64,000 nucleotides of DNA from Larimichthys crocea (GCF_000972845.2 NC_040016.1:17923732-17987731); one strand, 5' to 3'; positions 13,101 through 25,260 are shown, counted from the first letter of the stretch. Translations and numbers: made by a program. The notes: generated by a model not told the origin, from the sequence alone.

Positions 13101-16100
13101 CACAATGTGAGTGGGAGTGGAAGTGTTGAGCGATGCTCTACTTTGATTCAATGAGCCTACTTGGCAGGTTTCCACAACCACACACAAAACCCTGTCCGTG
13201 TTGCGACAACAAGAAATTTGAGAGTCTAATCTGTTAGATGATCAAATAAAAAAAAAAGGCTTTGTCACGCCAGTGGGTGTGTTGCTTTTATGGAACACTG
13301 ATCCTTTGGCTTCATTGGAGAGCGTTATGTGAATAAATAATGCTGAATACACAATGCCCAGGTAAGATAAATACCCTTATCTGTGGGTTGGGCCAACACC
13401 CACGCACAGGTTATTTTATCATAAAAAAAGAAATCTTACAATATATTGACAAATATATTACATTTCTGTGACACAGTATCCTCAAATGTGTCATACCCCA
13501 GCAAAGACTATCTATGTAGAATATTAAGTCATTATATGTTCTCAATGAGTGCCATAGAAACATATATTATACATAAACAGGCCTTTGTTTAGAGATGTCA
13601 CATCAAGTCGGAGATGCCCTATTACCCCTGAACACAACACCCATCCCTTGTTTTGCAGACTGAGTTCTTCCCTGCAAGATGAAAGACTGCCCCTCACGTG
13701 CAGGCTGAGCCAGCCAGCTCCCTTCCTGTTAGCTCTGAGCACTGAGTCTCTCCTCTCCCTCATCTCGCCCCCTCCCTTCGTCTCTATCCTCCTCCCCCTC
13801 CTGCCTCCTCCCTCCCTCCATCCCTCCCTCGCTCCCTCCCTCCCTCCCCAGTTTGGCTGCGGGCCTGCAAACCCATCTATCCGCCAGCCACCTGACCGGG
13901 AGCTCACATGGACTCTTGACACAGTTCCCGCCCGGCTCACAAGGCTCTTTGCGCAGTCCCGTGTAGACAACAGCAGCAGCAGTACAATAACAAGCGCCAG
14001 GGCTGATCACGTTTGGAATAGAAGAGGGCTTTAATGCTGTGACTACAGACGTGAGGGGGGGGGAGCAGGGCACAGCTACCTTATGTCTTTGCATTCCACA
14101 GAGTGACTAGAAACTGTGCAGAGGGTGACAGTCACGTTGTTGCTGGCTAATATTTCGACACACTCGATTTGCTTTAGTAAATAAAAATGACTATTATTTA
14201 GCAATGATATCACACCAGTGTGTTCATGGCAAATGCAAACGCACTAAATGTATTTACTCACTTTAAAAAGCTTGACATAATTCTTTAAATAAAATTAAAA
14301 ACAGTCACGAGAACAGAATCTCTACTAACGCAGACATTTGTGATTTTAAGAATATATATATTGTTTATATATCTGCTTGTTTCGGTGGCCCCCCTTATGA
14401 TGATCCACATCTTGAGTTCAGAGTTTGTCCTGCTTTTCATTTGCCGTTCGATCACTGTGTCAAAAGTCTAAATACCTCAGCATGAAAGCCTGCCTGCCAA
14501 AACCTTTAAAACGGCATGCTCCACATTCTTCATTCACAATCTGCGTCACTTGACTCATATCGAGATGATCACGTTTGCACTTTGTGGGTCACTGTCACTT
14601 GGTCTAAGACGTAGATGTTTTCATGGAAAACAGCTTTGTGACACGTACAACATCAGCCCAACAGGTCACTGCAGTCAAGTTTAGGGACTAAATGTGAATT
14701 GGCAGTGTTATCTCAGGTCTACACTGTCATGCTGTGCGCATTTCCTCTCAAGGTCCTTGAATCATCTGAGTCTCCTGTGCTCTCTCTCTCTCTCTCCTTG
14801 AGAAAACACGTGCTGCGTTTCTGTTTAACTCGAAGTGCCTCCTTAATTCCCCAGCTCACACGTGTCAACACTGAATGCGAGGTACCCTGGTGGCCTGACA
14901 GCTTATGCGTGGTAGGCAGCTCTGGTATCAGACTTTGAAATGTAGCATGTGCCCGTTTATGTTTCCTGTGTGTTCGTGTGAGAAAAAGATAAAAAAAACT
15001 TTATGGACATTGCGTAGCAACTGCAGAGGACACACAGTCACATGAAGTGCACACCCACTTTCTACGTTCACTGTATCTGCCCCCTCTGGCATAAAAAACT
15101 ATTCATATTCTCTCTTGCTCACAGCTATTTCCTGGAATCCGGTTTGACTGGGAGCCAGGGCGAGCTCTGGGAATACCATCCCCTGCTGTACAAAAGGCAC
15201 AGGTTACAACATGTGACCTGTGAATACACACAGAGCCATAAGGACTACATAATAAACAAAAACCCTCTTCCGCTCCTCCTTTTGCCAATCCTCTATGACC
15301 TCCCCTCTCATGTGTTCCCACCCCCTGGGCATGCATGCACGCATGGATGGCAGGCAAACTGTATAGACATTATGTACATATGAAGTCTAGAGGGGAGACA
15401 CTACCCCTCCCCTTAACTCCAGCTACATGTGAGTTTACAACTGAACATGGGCAGTAAGCCTCACTCCACGTGTAACAGCTGCCCACATGTCATGTGTCTA
15501 TTTATGAAGGGCTTTAAAAGCAGGATGGGTGAAAACAATACGAGGGCAAAATTTTCTTAATGAACCCCCCTGGTGATTGTTTATTGCTCTATAAAATAAA
15601 ATAAAAAACATGATCATATGACTCCATTGCACGCTGTTCCAGTTTGAACTTGTGTTTAAAGGAGTTCAAAAGTTTAAAAAGACACATCCCCGTACATACG
15701 TCATAGAAGAAGGATACACTCACTCTTTGGAGAAACACTATCCGTCACCTGAATCAAGCTCGGCTTTTAATGTGAATTACCTAGCTGCGTGATCATCTGT
15801 CAAGCTGACTACCACGAGGACTCTGGTTTCAGGACTGGCATCAGAGTTAAACATTAGGCTTATTGTTCGTGTTGGAACGAAGGACACCTGTGACACATTC
15901 ATTTGTATAAAAAAAAAGATACTTGCTGTTCCATTTTCTGCTTTTAGGTCACAGAGCCAGCTCTCTGAACACTGGAGGTTACATTAAATGTGGTCACTTG
16001 TCGGCAATGATCATCTCTTACTAATAAAAGCGCTGCACTGTGTAATCATCCCTTCTGCAGACGCAAAACTATACTGAGAACTACTATACTACTAAACAAT

Positions 16101-17173
16101 AATTGTACTGTTAAATCTTGAAGCAGTGAAGTTGAGGGGAGACTCTGTGGATGACTTCTCTTGACAGTACACTAAACTGAATTATATTTGATTAAGGCAC
16201 TCACTGATGATTTATTATCATGTCTTATTAATGCATTTAACCTTAATTTGACTGCTGTGAAACTGAATTTGTAGAAAAGAGACAACAATTATTCCACAGA
16301 TCATGTCACATAGCATGATGATTCATTTAGAGACACAATATTTCAGATTATCATATAATATTTCACTGATCCGCAGCTTCAATTGTGTTGAATCTAACTA
16401 TGTTGTACCAAAAAATGATTATGTGAGCACTGATATTGCTCAATGCCTGCATGATGATTCATTTAGCCGATAACCAGCACTGAAATAAAAAATTGTGGTG
16501 TGCGCAGTAAAAACAAGAACTGGTTAGCCATGTCACCCCAAACCCAAGAATGTAGGTTAATGTGTCACTGCAGACAACAAACAAACAAACCACACCTGAC
16601 TATTAAACAAGCCTCTCTCTGCTTATTACTAATCAACATGTCCAAAGCAGATCTAGCAACCAGGAGGAGAGAGGGGAAAGGCTGATCACCCTCTCTCTGA
16701 CCCACTGACCAAGCTGCACGGAGAGAACACGGAGGAATCCCCGTGCGGTGCCGAGCGCGCGAGCAGCAGAGTGCGTGCGTGCGTGTGTGCGCGCGTGGAG
16801 AAAGAAAGAGGGAGCGACCGGAGAGGGGCGGGGTGCTGCTGGGGAACCGAGCGGGGCACGTGGATACTGAGGCTGTATACACGTGCTGTAAGCTCGAGGC
16901 GGGGTAACTGCGTATTGAAAAAAAAAAAAAAGAGGCGCATGATTTCCAACATTATCACGACCGGTTTTTTACCCAGGGTGCACCGGGGAGGAGAATAGAT
17001 GAGAAGCGATGACGGTCAAGGACGTTAGAGCCATTATTATTATTAGTATTATTAATTATTATTATTATTATTATTATTCTTCGCTGCCGTCCTATATTCG
17101 AGAGATAATCATTTGATATTGTTTTTAAAAACTGATATCGACCGGCTGGTAATAAGTAAGATATGGCTGCTCA

Positions 17174-17217
<44 letters not shown>

Positions 17218-17639
17218 ATGCTCCCTCTACATTAATAGGGTCATAATTCGGGTCCTGCCAGAACCGGATGTTTACTGAAAATCTTGATGTGAAATTTGGC
17301 ACCGGTTATTTGTTTTTTTTTGCCTCAGTGGGCGTGACTGCGCCTTTGACACACTAAAGTTTGGAAAGGAAAAATGTTATAATATTCATACAAATCAGAT
17401 GAGTCATACATCAACAACAACATATTAAACCCTCCCACACGCTGGGATATCTTTAGGGAGCCCAACCAAAAAGGACAGTACAGTGGACCGAGTGTGTGAT
17501 TCATCTGATTATCAGTAACGTGAGAAAAGAGGCGACCGTGGGTTGGAGAACGTGCCCGGTCAGGGTCGTTTTGGGTCGCGCTTCACGTGAGTTTGTTTAC
17601 ATGGAGGGAATCGGAAGTCCGCGGAAAAGACTGACAGAG

Positions 17640-17671
<32 letters not shown>

Positions 17672-18207
17672 GACTTCCCTCTCTCCGTCCTCAGATCACT
17701 CACTCAAAACTCACTGTCTGCAGCCCAAGATGCACTTGGCAACATGCCATGTGTTACAAAGCTGAATTACAGTTAAAAGCCTGACATGGTCACTCCATAG
17801 TGTGTGTGTGTGTTATTCGTGAGCATGACTCAAAACACAGCAGCTTCATGTGTCCTGATAAATGTGTGTTAACATACAGGATGAAAAAACAAACACACAG
17901 AGGCATCAATGCATGTATGCGCTTTAGTGTACCCACACACACACATATATATCTATATCTCTCTATATATATGCAGGTTTTTCTAAATGCAATCACACAT
18001 AAAACATCCCTTTAAAGTGAGCAATACATTTGCATCGAGAATAACATTTGACGTGGAGAAAGTGCGGTGACATCGGCTCCCATAATGCACCATTGCCTGC
18101 TTTCTTAAATTACCGCCGTTTGGCACCGAAACGAATTTTCCAAGTGAATTCAAGCAACAATGAGACATGCGTAAAAAGCTTTACTTACCACCGGGGCTGT
18201 TGTCCAT
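9369..18207 (-). CDS. nr1d4: Nuclear receptor subfamily 1 group D (Rev-erb), probably nr1d4 / Rev-erb gamma, 8 coding exons
   Basis: CDS exons in transcript order: 18207-18189, 13029-12718, 12614-12526, 12399-12255, 10821-10247, 10144-9959, 9869-9659, 9565-9369. All junctions are GT/AG, and phases join to 577 codons ending in TGA. The product is a haem-regulated transcriptional repressor acting on RORE/RevRE sites in the nucleus, part of the circadian and metabolic network. Residues 1-110 form a Ser/Pro/Gly-rich A/B region starting [17 protein letters not shown]. The zinc fingers use C119, C122, C136, C139 and C156, C162, C172, C175, with P-box CEGCKGFFRR and the C-terminal extension [14 protein letters not shown]. 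The hinge is about 190 residues. The ligand-binding domain has the [13 protein letters not shown] signature and ends LLAFRIDP, with no AF-2 helix 12, as in all Rev-erbs. C382 and H566 align with the haem ligands. Divergent linkage to rarg points to nr1d4 rather than nr1d1 or nr1d2. Confidence 0.95.
10822..12254 (-). other. nr1d4 intron 4
   Basis: A 1.43-kb intron with GT/AG ends. It contains a near-consensus ROR/Rev-erb element at 11253-11263 (GAAGTAGGTCA, one mismatch in the AT-rich part). I see no internal gene. Confidence 0.6.
11253..11263 (+). promoter_or_regulatory. Near-consensus RORE in nr1d4 intron 4
   Basis: GAAGTAGGTCA matches WAWNTRGGTCA at 10 of 11 positions. It could bind ROR or Rev-erb, but single sites like this also arise by chance. 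Confidence 0.25.
12255..12614 (-). CDS. nr1d4: nr1d4 exons 3 and 4: DNA-binding domain
   Basis: Exon 3 (12614-12526) encodes residues 111-140 with the first zinc finger. Exon 4 (12399-12255) encodes residues 141-188 with the second finger. The intron splits the domain exactly between CEGCK and GFFRR, the classic position in this receptor subfamily. All eight zinc-binding cysteines are intact. Confidence 0.96.
16857..16885. promoter_or_regulatory. Pair of CACGTG E-boxes in intron 1 of nr1d4
   Basis: CACGTG occurs at 16857-16862 and 16880-16885, 17 bp apart, in a GC-rich patch. The motif is the canonical CLOCK/BMAL1 (also USF/MYC) site. Presence is certain; use is inferred. Confidence 0.5.
17033..17078. 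repeat. (ATT)n microsatellite
   Basis: Imperfect ATT/TTA run within nr1d4 intron 1. Confidence 0.85.
17175..17217. repeat. (ATC)n microsatellite
   Basis: Uninterrupted TCA/ATC trinucleotide run of about 43 bp, in intron 1. Confidence 0.95.
17636..17671. repeat. (GA)n tract
   Basis: GA-rich run with few interruptions, in intron 1 of nr1d4. Confidence 0.85.
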
Positions 18208-18858
18208 ATTTCCCAGTAGATCGATGTTGTTCACTTTGTGTTCCGTGTCGTTTAAACTCTAGTACGCTTTTTCTTTCTTTCTTTTCTTTTCTTTTTCTTT
18301 AATGCTGCCTCTGCGTGCCACCGAGGAGTTTCGTTGATATGGGTGAAAGAGTCATGAACTGCCAAGGCATAAAGAGTGTATCCAAAAGCTCAGACCAGCA
18401 GGAGTGTGCACAGGGCATTGGGTGGTTTGGGTTCTTGAGAACAAGCGAAGAATTTGAAAAAAAGTGAAAAATATTTTTTCAAAAGAGGAAATTGGAGCAA
18501 AAAAAATAATAAATAACTTCCAAGGTGAGTCGATTGCTCGGTTCTCCTTCCCGTCTGCGCGCACCTTATGACGCCAGGCTGTGCTGCTCAGAGATATCAC
18601 TTGGATATGGTTTGTCTAAATGACACACACAGAAAAAAAAAGCATCCAGCTGCTTAACCATGTACACTCACCATTAAAACATGAGCAGAGTGGAAGTAGT
18701 TTAAACACTCCTCCACTCATCAATAAGCAACACGCGTCCTAAAATAAACCAGCACGTTTTCAGGTGCCTGAGAAATGTGACCAGGTTTTTTTCTCTCTGT
18801 TCTCTTTTCGTGTGTCCCGTCTCAACCTCGCCTGTTAGTTGATGTGTATCAGGGATGT

Positions 18859-18889
<31 letters not shown>

Positions 18890-19446
18890 TTCTGTCACGC
18901 TCTCTGAAAACATTTCACCCACCTCCTCTCTTTCTCGTGCCCCCACTCCTTTTTTTTTTTCCTCTCCTCACTCCGTGATTGGCTGAGAGCCCCGCGTGGA
19001 GACGGCACATTGGGCTCGTTCGACATTGGAATGCTGGTTAAAGCTCTACAGCATGTGCGCATGGCATGTGAGCGCACGCTGCCCTACTGACACACATTTT
19101 ATGCTAATGAGCTGCCTGGGCTCCGGCGATAAGGAAACGAGGAAAGGAGGAAGAGAGAGAGAGAGGAAAGGAGAGGTCTCACTCCTGACGGCGTCTCTGG
19201 ACTCAGGTTTTTGTTTGGTGATGCGCTTATTTAAAAAAATAAATCATAATAATAATAATAATGCCTCCAAGGGGAGCCATTTTCAAATAATGACGCCACC
19301 CAGTGAAGATCCAATGATTTCACCTTTGTGTTGCAGGCACGTTGTGCAAGACCCGCAAAGGCGATGAGTCCATTTCTTTTTTTTCTTTTTTTTTTTTAAC
19401 CGTCAATGGGAATGATTAAGTGAGGGGGCATACCTCAGATTGTGGA

Positions 19447-19452
19447 CACGTG
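19447..19452. promoter_or_regulatory. CACGTG E-box upstream of nr1d4
   Basis: A canonical E-box about 1.24 kb upstream of the nr1d4 ATG. It is one of four upstream copies. Confidence 0.45.
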
Positions 19453-19654
19453 TAATGTAGCATGTGCATCTGAGCTGAAATGTGTCACATGAGTCACCTT
19501 GGTTTATTTATTTATTTTGTATTGTTCATTTGTTTTTAAGCCAAGAAAGCTCTTTATTAATAGGTCTGTCACACCACATATAGTTTTTGTGTAGATGTTT
19601 AGCACACAGTTATATATTTATCTTCTATGCAAATGTTTAATGTTTAACCTCTCT

Positions 19655-19907
19655 GTACATATTTAAATTTAGATTTATCTCGGGTTAATTTTAACATATG
19701 GTTACTGTGTTATAGGTCAATTCTAATGTATGTTTAATGTATGTTTGCACGTTGCTACTGGATGCTTGAATTTCCTTTGGGATCAATAAAATATCTATCT
19801 ATCTCTGTACATATTTAAATTTAGATTTATCTCAGGTTAATTTTAACATATGGATACTGTGTTATAGGTTAATTCTAATGCTTGAATTACCTTTGGGATA
19901 AATAAAA

Positions 19908-19939
<32 letters not shown>

Positions 19940-19940
19940 A
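19655..19940 (+). repeat. Tandemly duplicated LINE/SINE-type 3' tail with (ATCT)n
   Basis: The block starting 'tctgtacatatttaaattta' occurs at about 19653 and again at about 19804. Each copy ends in 'ctttgggat(c/a)aataaaatatctatctatc'. This 'tttgggatcaataaa + ATCT repeats' ending is typical of fish L2-like LINE and LINE-tailed SINE 3' ends. The second copy has the longer ATCT tract (to about 19938). The copies differ by an internal deletion of about 30 bp. Confidence 0.65.
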
Positions 19941-20297
19941 TTGCATTTACATTTAATGAAATACTCTCGCTATTAATGATAGTAGCGTAAAATATATATT
20001 TAAAAAAAATAATAAATATAAATAATAAATATTAGTTTGTTTTTATTTTATATTCAAATTCAATCATTAGTCGTCACTTAAGATGGGAAAATATGATCAG
20101 GTTCAGCTGTATTGATCCCCTAGGAAACAAATGTAGTATTAAAACAGCATAGTAGAAATAAATATATGCAAATAAATGAATCTGAATTTTAAAAAGCTAT
20201 ATATAAAAAAATCCCCTCCTGTTCCAGTTTGCGTGAATAAAATGTAGGCCTATGTGCCAAATCAACAGTGCAGTCTTCTATAATTAAGCGGGGAAGG

Positions 20298-20691
20298 CAC
20301 GTGGACGGGCTGTGACACATTCACCTCACATGATTGTGTTTTATTTTTTTACTTTCTCTGTCTTATATTTTTTATTTTGAAGCCTGTTGATTTGTTCTAT
20401 GTTTATATATATATATATAGAGGCCTAAATATATATATGTCTATATATATAATACATTACATATCAGAGACAGTAATAATATCCCACAATGTGAGGTGAG
20501 TGTGTCAGTGCCTGTCCACGTGCCTTCCTCTCCGTGCAGGATCATGAACGCATGAGCACGGCGCATGCGCTCAGAGGACGAACGCCCACCCATCGTTTAA
20601 CCGGAAAGTGTTGCAGTGTAACGATCTGCACAAAAAAAAAAAAAAAAAATAAAAAAAATAGACGATCTCTGCATGACGGAGCTGGCACGTG
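20298..20691. promoter_or_regulatory. Three CACGTG E-boxes in a promoter-like GC-rich patch
   Basis: Exact CACGTG at 20298-20303, 20517-20522 and 20686-20691. They lie 2.1-2.5 kb upstream of the nr1d4 ATG, next to the RORE at 20821. The surrounding GC-rich DNA suggests a distal promoter or enhancer. Confidence 0.45.
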
Positions 20692-20820
20692 CGGGCAGGG
20701 CGGTGCTCACCGTGACTCCCTCCGCCCCTCCTCCCCTCCGTCACGTTTCCTTTTCTCTCTGCGTGCAGATTGTGTTTGCTCAAAGCCAAAGTAACGCCGG
20801 AGATTGGCTGGGACAGACTG

Positions 20821-20831
20821 AATGTAGGTCA
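20821..20831 (+). promoter_or_regulatory. Perfect ROR/Rev-erb response element (RORE)
   Basis: AATGTAGGTCA matches WAWNTRGGTCA at all 11 positions. A second near-match, GATTTAGGTCA with one mismatch, lies at 20986-20996. Rev-erb genes are known to be repressed by their own products through such sites, so autoregulation is a reasonable inference. Confidence 0.5.
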
Positions 20832-21000
20832 GGAGCTGCTTGTGCATACACGAGCATCGTAAAATAACCCTTCCAAAAAAAAAAAAAAAAAAAAGAAACG
20901 CGATGTTCTGCCAGAAAGAACCAAAAAACAAAAAAACATGAACACACCTCCTGTTGCGGGGCAGGCAAGTTAAAGTAGAGAGTGAGATTTAGGTCACGTT

Positions 21001-24000
21001 GCTCACCCTCGGGGGTTGGGTGGGATGTTATTATTCACAACCTGTTTGGTTTTTTTTGTATTATTATTATTCTCGATAGGTGAGCTGAATGAGAAAGAAA
21101 CGCCTTCACTGACGCCTTCAACTTGTGGGGAATTAGGCTACGGGGTCACAGCGTGTTTCATATTCATTACCTGCTCTGGATTTCACTGTCATCTGCTAGT
21201 AGCTATCAGTTTCGATTACTGGGATCTAATGTTCTTGTCATGGGCCTTCGACAATGTTCTTACTATTATAGCCCATATTATTATAACCTACAATATATTT
21301 ACATATTTCTCATCTTTGTATGCATTGAGCCTCACTCAGGTTAGGTAATATTTGACTTGATAATATGGGAGTACAATTTTGAGGCACCTTACTCAAGCAA
21401 GAAATGTTGTACTTTTGAATCAAACAGATTTCAAACATGAAATCATCCAACAGTAACCTGCCTAAAAACTCAATATAACTCAATCTGCATAGTGCATGAT
21501 TTCACTTTTGATATTTGAAGTACATTTTGTTACAAACACTCAAAATGTGTCTACATTTTTAAAAAAAAAGTGTGGAAGTAATGTTAGTCTGTTAAAGTTT
21601 TAGAGCAACAAGGAGCTGATACTGCGTGTTCAGCTCTGTTGTGGTTTGAAACATGAGGAATGCATGATTCAGTGGGGATTTTTAGACACACGGAGACACA
21701 TTTGATACTTTTTCCTCTTTTTATTCATGCCCTCCGAGCATTTAGTTCATATTTGCAGCAAAATCCTCCTTAAAATATAACTATATCATTCCCAGTGCTT
21801 GATACTAGTACATAGTTTGAATGAGTTGATTATTTGAGCTTGAATAAAATATCCACACTCTTTTCAGTCAGTTATTGTAAATAGAAAAATGTACATAAAA
21901 GGATGAATGAAGGATGCAAGTATCTTGTGAAAAAGACAATGCAGTGCTTGGATGCATCAGCTATTTTAAACTTTGGTGATTGCTCCACCACTGGAGATTC
22001 TTAATGTGATATCTTAAACCAGTATTACAAACTGTACACTTCATTATTTTGGCATCAAAAAGGTTTAAAGAGGTCATAAAGTCCTGCTGCTAAATCAAAC
22101 CTGTTTGATGCTTGCTACACCATTTTCTATGAATTAACACAACAAAACAATTCCACTCTGAGTTTGTTTTGATGGGACGAATGCAAATAGTTTAAGCGCG
22201 TAATCTTGAAATAGATGCAGCTTTTTATTTTAGGCTGTTCTAAAATACGTCATGTCCCATACCTGAAGTGACCCAACATTTTAAAATTAGAATGAATGAG
22301 TGATACAGGATACAACACAAACATGTTGAACCTGATACAGAAGCCTCCAGAAGACCCAATAAGTAATAAAACAGTGCCCCGCTGTGGGTGGAATAAGCGG
22401 TACAGCTCGTTTTTTGGTGGATTAGACAGATGTGTCCATTGTTGTTGTCACTGTACGCAGCAAAGAATCGGGTCATCAGGATATGAAGAGTTATTTGGGC
22501 CATGTAGTCTGTGTTGTTGATTTTTTTGGGGGAGGTGCTGCATTGTAGCATATATGTGTGCCAAAAGAGATTATTCATTAAAAATAGTAACTTTTTTTAA
22601 ATGTCTTTTTTTAATTTTAGGTTTGCATGTTTGGCAGAAGCTCATTTATTGAGGTTTGGGTTCATCTCATTATGCCTATCAACTACTTCTCAACAGTAAT
22701 GTCAAAGCCAGGGTCAGAGCCGTGGCTCTATAACGCAGGACTATTTATCTCCCACAAGGTGGCAGTGCTCGTGTAGGTAAAAGTATGTGAAGACTGGTTT
22801 ATTTTTAGTTGACTACTTCATCAAGTTTTCCAAGTCCTCACAAGACTTAAATTCACTTGTATATTGCCTTTGAAATCTCTGCTGTCACAACACTTCAGCA
22901 TAGATGTGGGTGTGTGCGTTTATATCAGCAAATATGCAGAGGGCTGAATTAGACATGATACATTAGCGTTGGTGCTCTAATTAGAGTTATAGGGCTATAA
23001 TAGTATGTGTGCCCAAGCCTTAGTTACTCTGTTGGTGGTATATGGTCACACTGTGCTGAGGCCTTGCATTTGTGGGGTTGTCAAAACATACTCTGGCTTG
23101 TGGAATTTACAAGATTTTTTTTTAGTCTTATTGCTACCTTGTTACTGCCCCAAGTAACACCTGGGAGAATGAGTACTAGCTCTGCCCTTGGCTATCATCC
23201 ATGTAATGTCAGCAAGACATATTTTTTCCTCTCACTGTCTCTCACTTTCTTCATCTCTGAAGTTTTAAAGATTGCTACTGGTTCTTTATCTTCTGTATGG
23301 CTAAAGAACCGACCCTGTTGTACTGCATTATGGCGTTACTCGCTCAAAAGTAGCCTCAGATTTAGTGGCCGTGTAGTAGCAGAAGAGGTACTGCAGCTTT
23401 TTCCATTTTGACAGTTACCATGGTGATGAGAACCGTCGGGGATGGGGATTTGAAACCGGTGGTTGGTAGCGAGTCTGGAGGCAGCAGAGTTGTAGGAAAA
23501 AGTGACACCATGGGTGAGGTTGGCAATGGCAAATTAGCTGTTCAATGCCAGTCAGTTTATGTGCATATATGACGTTGTCCCTAATGGGCTACCACAGTGG
23601 TATGTTTGTGTAGAGCTAGTGCAGACCTCTCAGGGGGTTTACAGGTAGGGTGGTATCTTGGGGTACTGTGTGTTGTGACCCTCGAGGTTTGGCCGTTACC
23701 CTTTCTTGTCTCTCTTCTCTGTGTCTCACCAGTAATTGTTTAAGCAGGAACCGCCACGTTAAGAAACAAATGGAAATGGTCACGCATAAGTCTCGTTCAC
23801 CACAAAGCCAGCAAAGCCAAAACAGGATGTTGGGGTCTAATGTATTTTACAGTAGGCATGACCAGAGGAACCTTGTATTTCAACAGAGATGGATTTCACT
23901 GGAGTTAAAATAGTCGTTGTACTGGTGATGCCTCTGAAATTTCACATAACATGTATGATGGGTTGGACCCGGATGTGCAGACCTGTGTGACATTAGAGAG

Positions 24001-24885
24001 ATAAACTCAAACATTCATGTCTCTTGTTTAAGAGAATAAACCTCGTGAATCAGTGTCAGCATAATCCACGTGAGATTGTATTCATTCATTCATTCAATCT
24101 AAATATTTGTCTCTGCACTGTAGTGATTTGAGCAGAAGGTAGCTCAAGTTCACTAAAGTATTTTTCTTTCACTGGTGCCTGAGGGGACATTTGATGGGAA
24201 TGTAGGAAACAGCTGGTCACAATAAAATGGAAAAACAAACAAACACATCAACAATCAGCTATGAAATATTGTCCTGCTGGCTGCATTACACAAGAAGTAT
24301 CATTCAGATACTACCTTCCTGATGAACAAAAACTAAGTCAGTTACTACTGCTTTGATGGTAGCAACAACCCATGTCTGATACTTGCCCCTGTTTACCCTC
24401 CAGAGGGCATTTACATTTCTGACAGAGATTGCAGCAGGCAGCCAAGATCTGCTGAGATCTGTTGACAGGCTGCCTTTTGTGAAGAGGTGCCAGGTTAACC
24501 TGAGGGGGACAACTCCCCCAACATCCCTGCTGTATCCTTACAGTTTAGTGCATGCACTTTTGTTTTAGTGTAATGAGGAAAGTGGAGACGGAGCAAGGAA
24601 AAAGATTTGTTGAACATGGATATTGGTTGGTTGGACTGTGCAGACACTGATCATCTTCCGTGCTGGTTTCTAATATGTGGAACAGTCAAACGTTTCACCT
24701 GATGCAAGTTTGATTTTGCTAGCAGACTGGATATGTGGTTCATCACAGGGAGATAGAAAAACATTTAAGATATTAACATAAACTAGAAAATCCCCGCAGA
24801 AATTTTGAGAGTGACGAGTGGGCTGTTGCCGGGGGTCTGTATTCAAGAAGCACACCTCAAATTTGTTTTGAAATTTTTAACATGT
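21001..24885. other. Intergenic DNA, no gene seen
   Basis: I find no spliced-exon pattern. A short fragment near 21360-21420 ('gtacaattttgaggcacc') resembles the dispersed repeat at 5630-6200. One CACGTG lies at 24067. Open frames at 21016-21348 and 23007-23411 lack conserved motifs and splice context. Confidence 0.5.
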
Positions 24886-24889
24886 TTAT

Positions 24890-25260
24890 TTAGACACAGG
24901 AGCAGCTAGCGCCAACGTGCTAGCAATTAGCATGTATTTCATTCTTAGTGGCTAATGCTAATTAGCATTAGCATGTAGCATTAGCATGTTAGCAATTAAC
25001 ATGTATTTCATTCTGCTGACGTGCTAGAAATTAGCATTGGCCGCAATTTTAGCATTGGCCGCTAATGTTAGCAATTAGCATGTCTTTACAGCAGCTAGCG
25101 CTAACGTGCTAGCTGCTCTGCTGTCTCCGTCTGTCATTTTAGACAGACGAGTTCAAATTAAGTGCCAATAACTGCTAAAATGGCCGCTAACGCGCTAGCT
25201 GATCAAGGTAGTGAAGCATTGGCCGCTAATGTTAGCAATTAACATGTCTTTACTACAATG
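24890..25260. repeat. TAGC/TTAGCATG-rich degenerate repeat block
   Basis: Many overlapping copies of GCTAGC, TTAGCATT and GCTAATGTTAGCAATTA occur, including 'ggccgctaatgttagcaatta' at about 25058 and 25220. GCTAGC-type palindromes recur every 20-80 bp. The block abuts repeat copy B, so both may belong to one composite element. No coding potential is seen. Confidence 0.7.

Larger units (their letters stand above)
13030..18188 (-). other. nr1d4 intron 1, with E-boxes and simple repeats
   Basis: A 5.2-kb first intron. It carries seven CACGTG E-boxes at 13695, 14807, 14859, 15467, 16857, 16880 and 17584. It includes a GC-rich patch at about 16680-17000 that could host an alternative promoter, and simple repeats at 17033-17078, 17175-17217 and 17636-17671. 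In mammalian Nr1d1, promoter and intronic E-boxes mediate CLOCK/BMAL1 activation. No second gene is seen inside. Confidence 0.6.
18208..21000 (-). promoter_or_regulatory. nr1d4: nr1d4 5' flank and presumptive promoter region
   Basis: The start codon is only 19 nt from the exon 1 donor, so the rest of exon 1 is 5' UTR extending to higher coordinates. A minus-strand CCAAT box lies in 'gattggct' near 18977. The GC-rich patches at 18960-19200 and 20500-20850 are both promoter-like. CACGTG occurs at 19447, 20298, 20517 and 20686, and a perfect RORE at 20821. I cannot place the start site exactly. A tandemly duplicated repeat tail at 19655-19940 interrupts the region. Confidence 0.5.

Noticed and set aside
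20406..20456. TATATA tracts as a TATA box for nr1d4
   Set aside because: They are AT microsatellite-like, lie 2.2 kb from the start codon, and have no start-site context.
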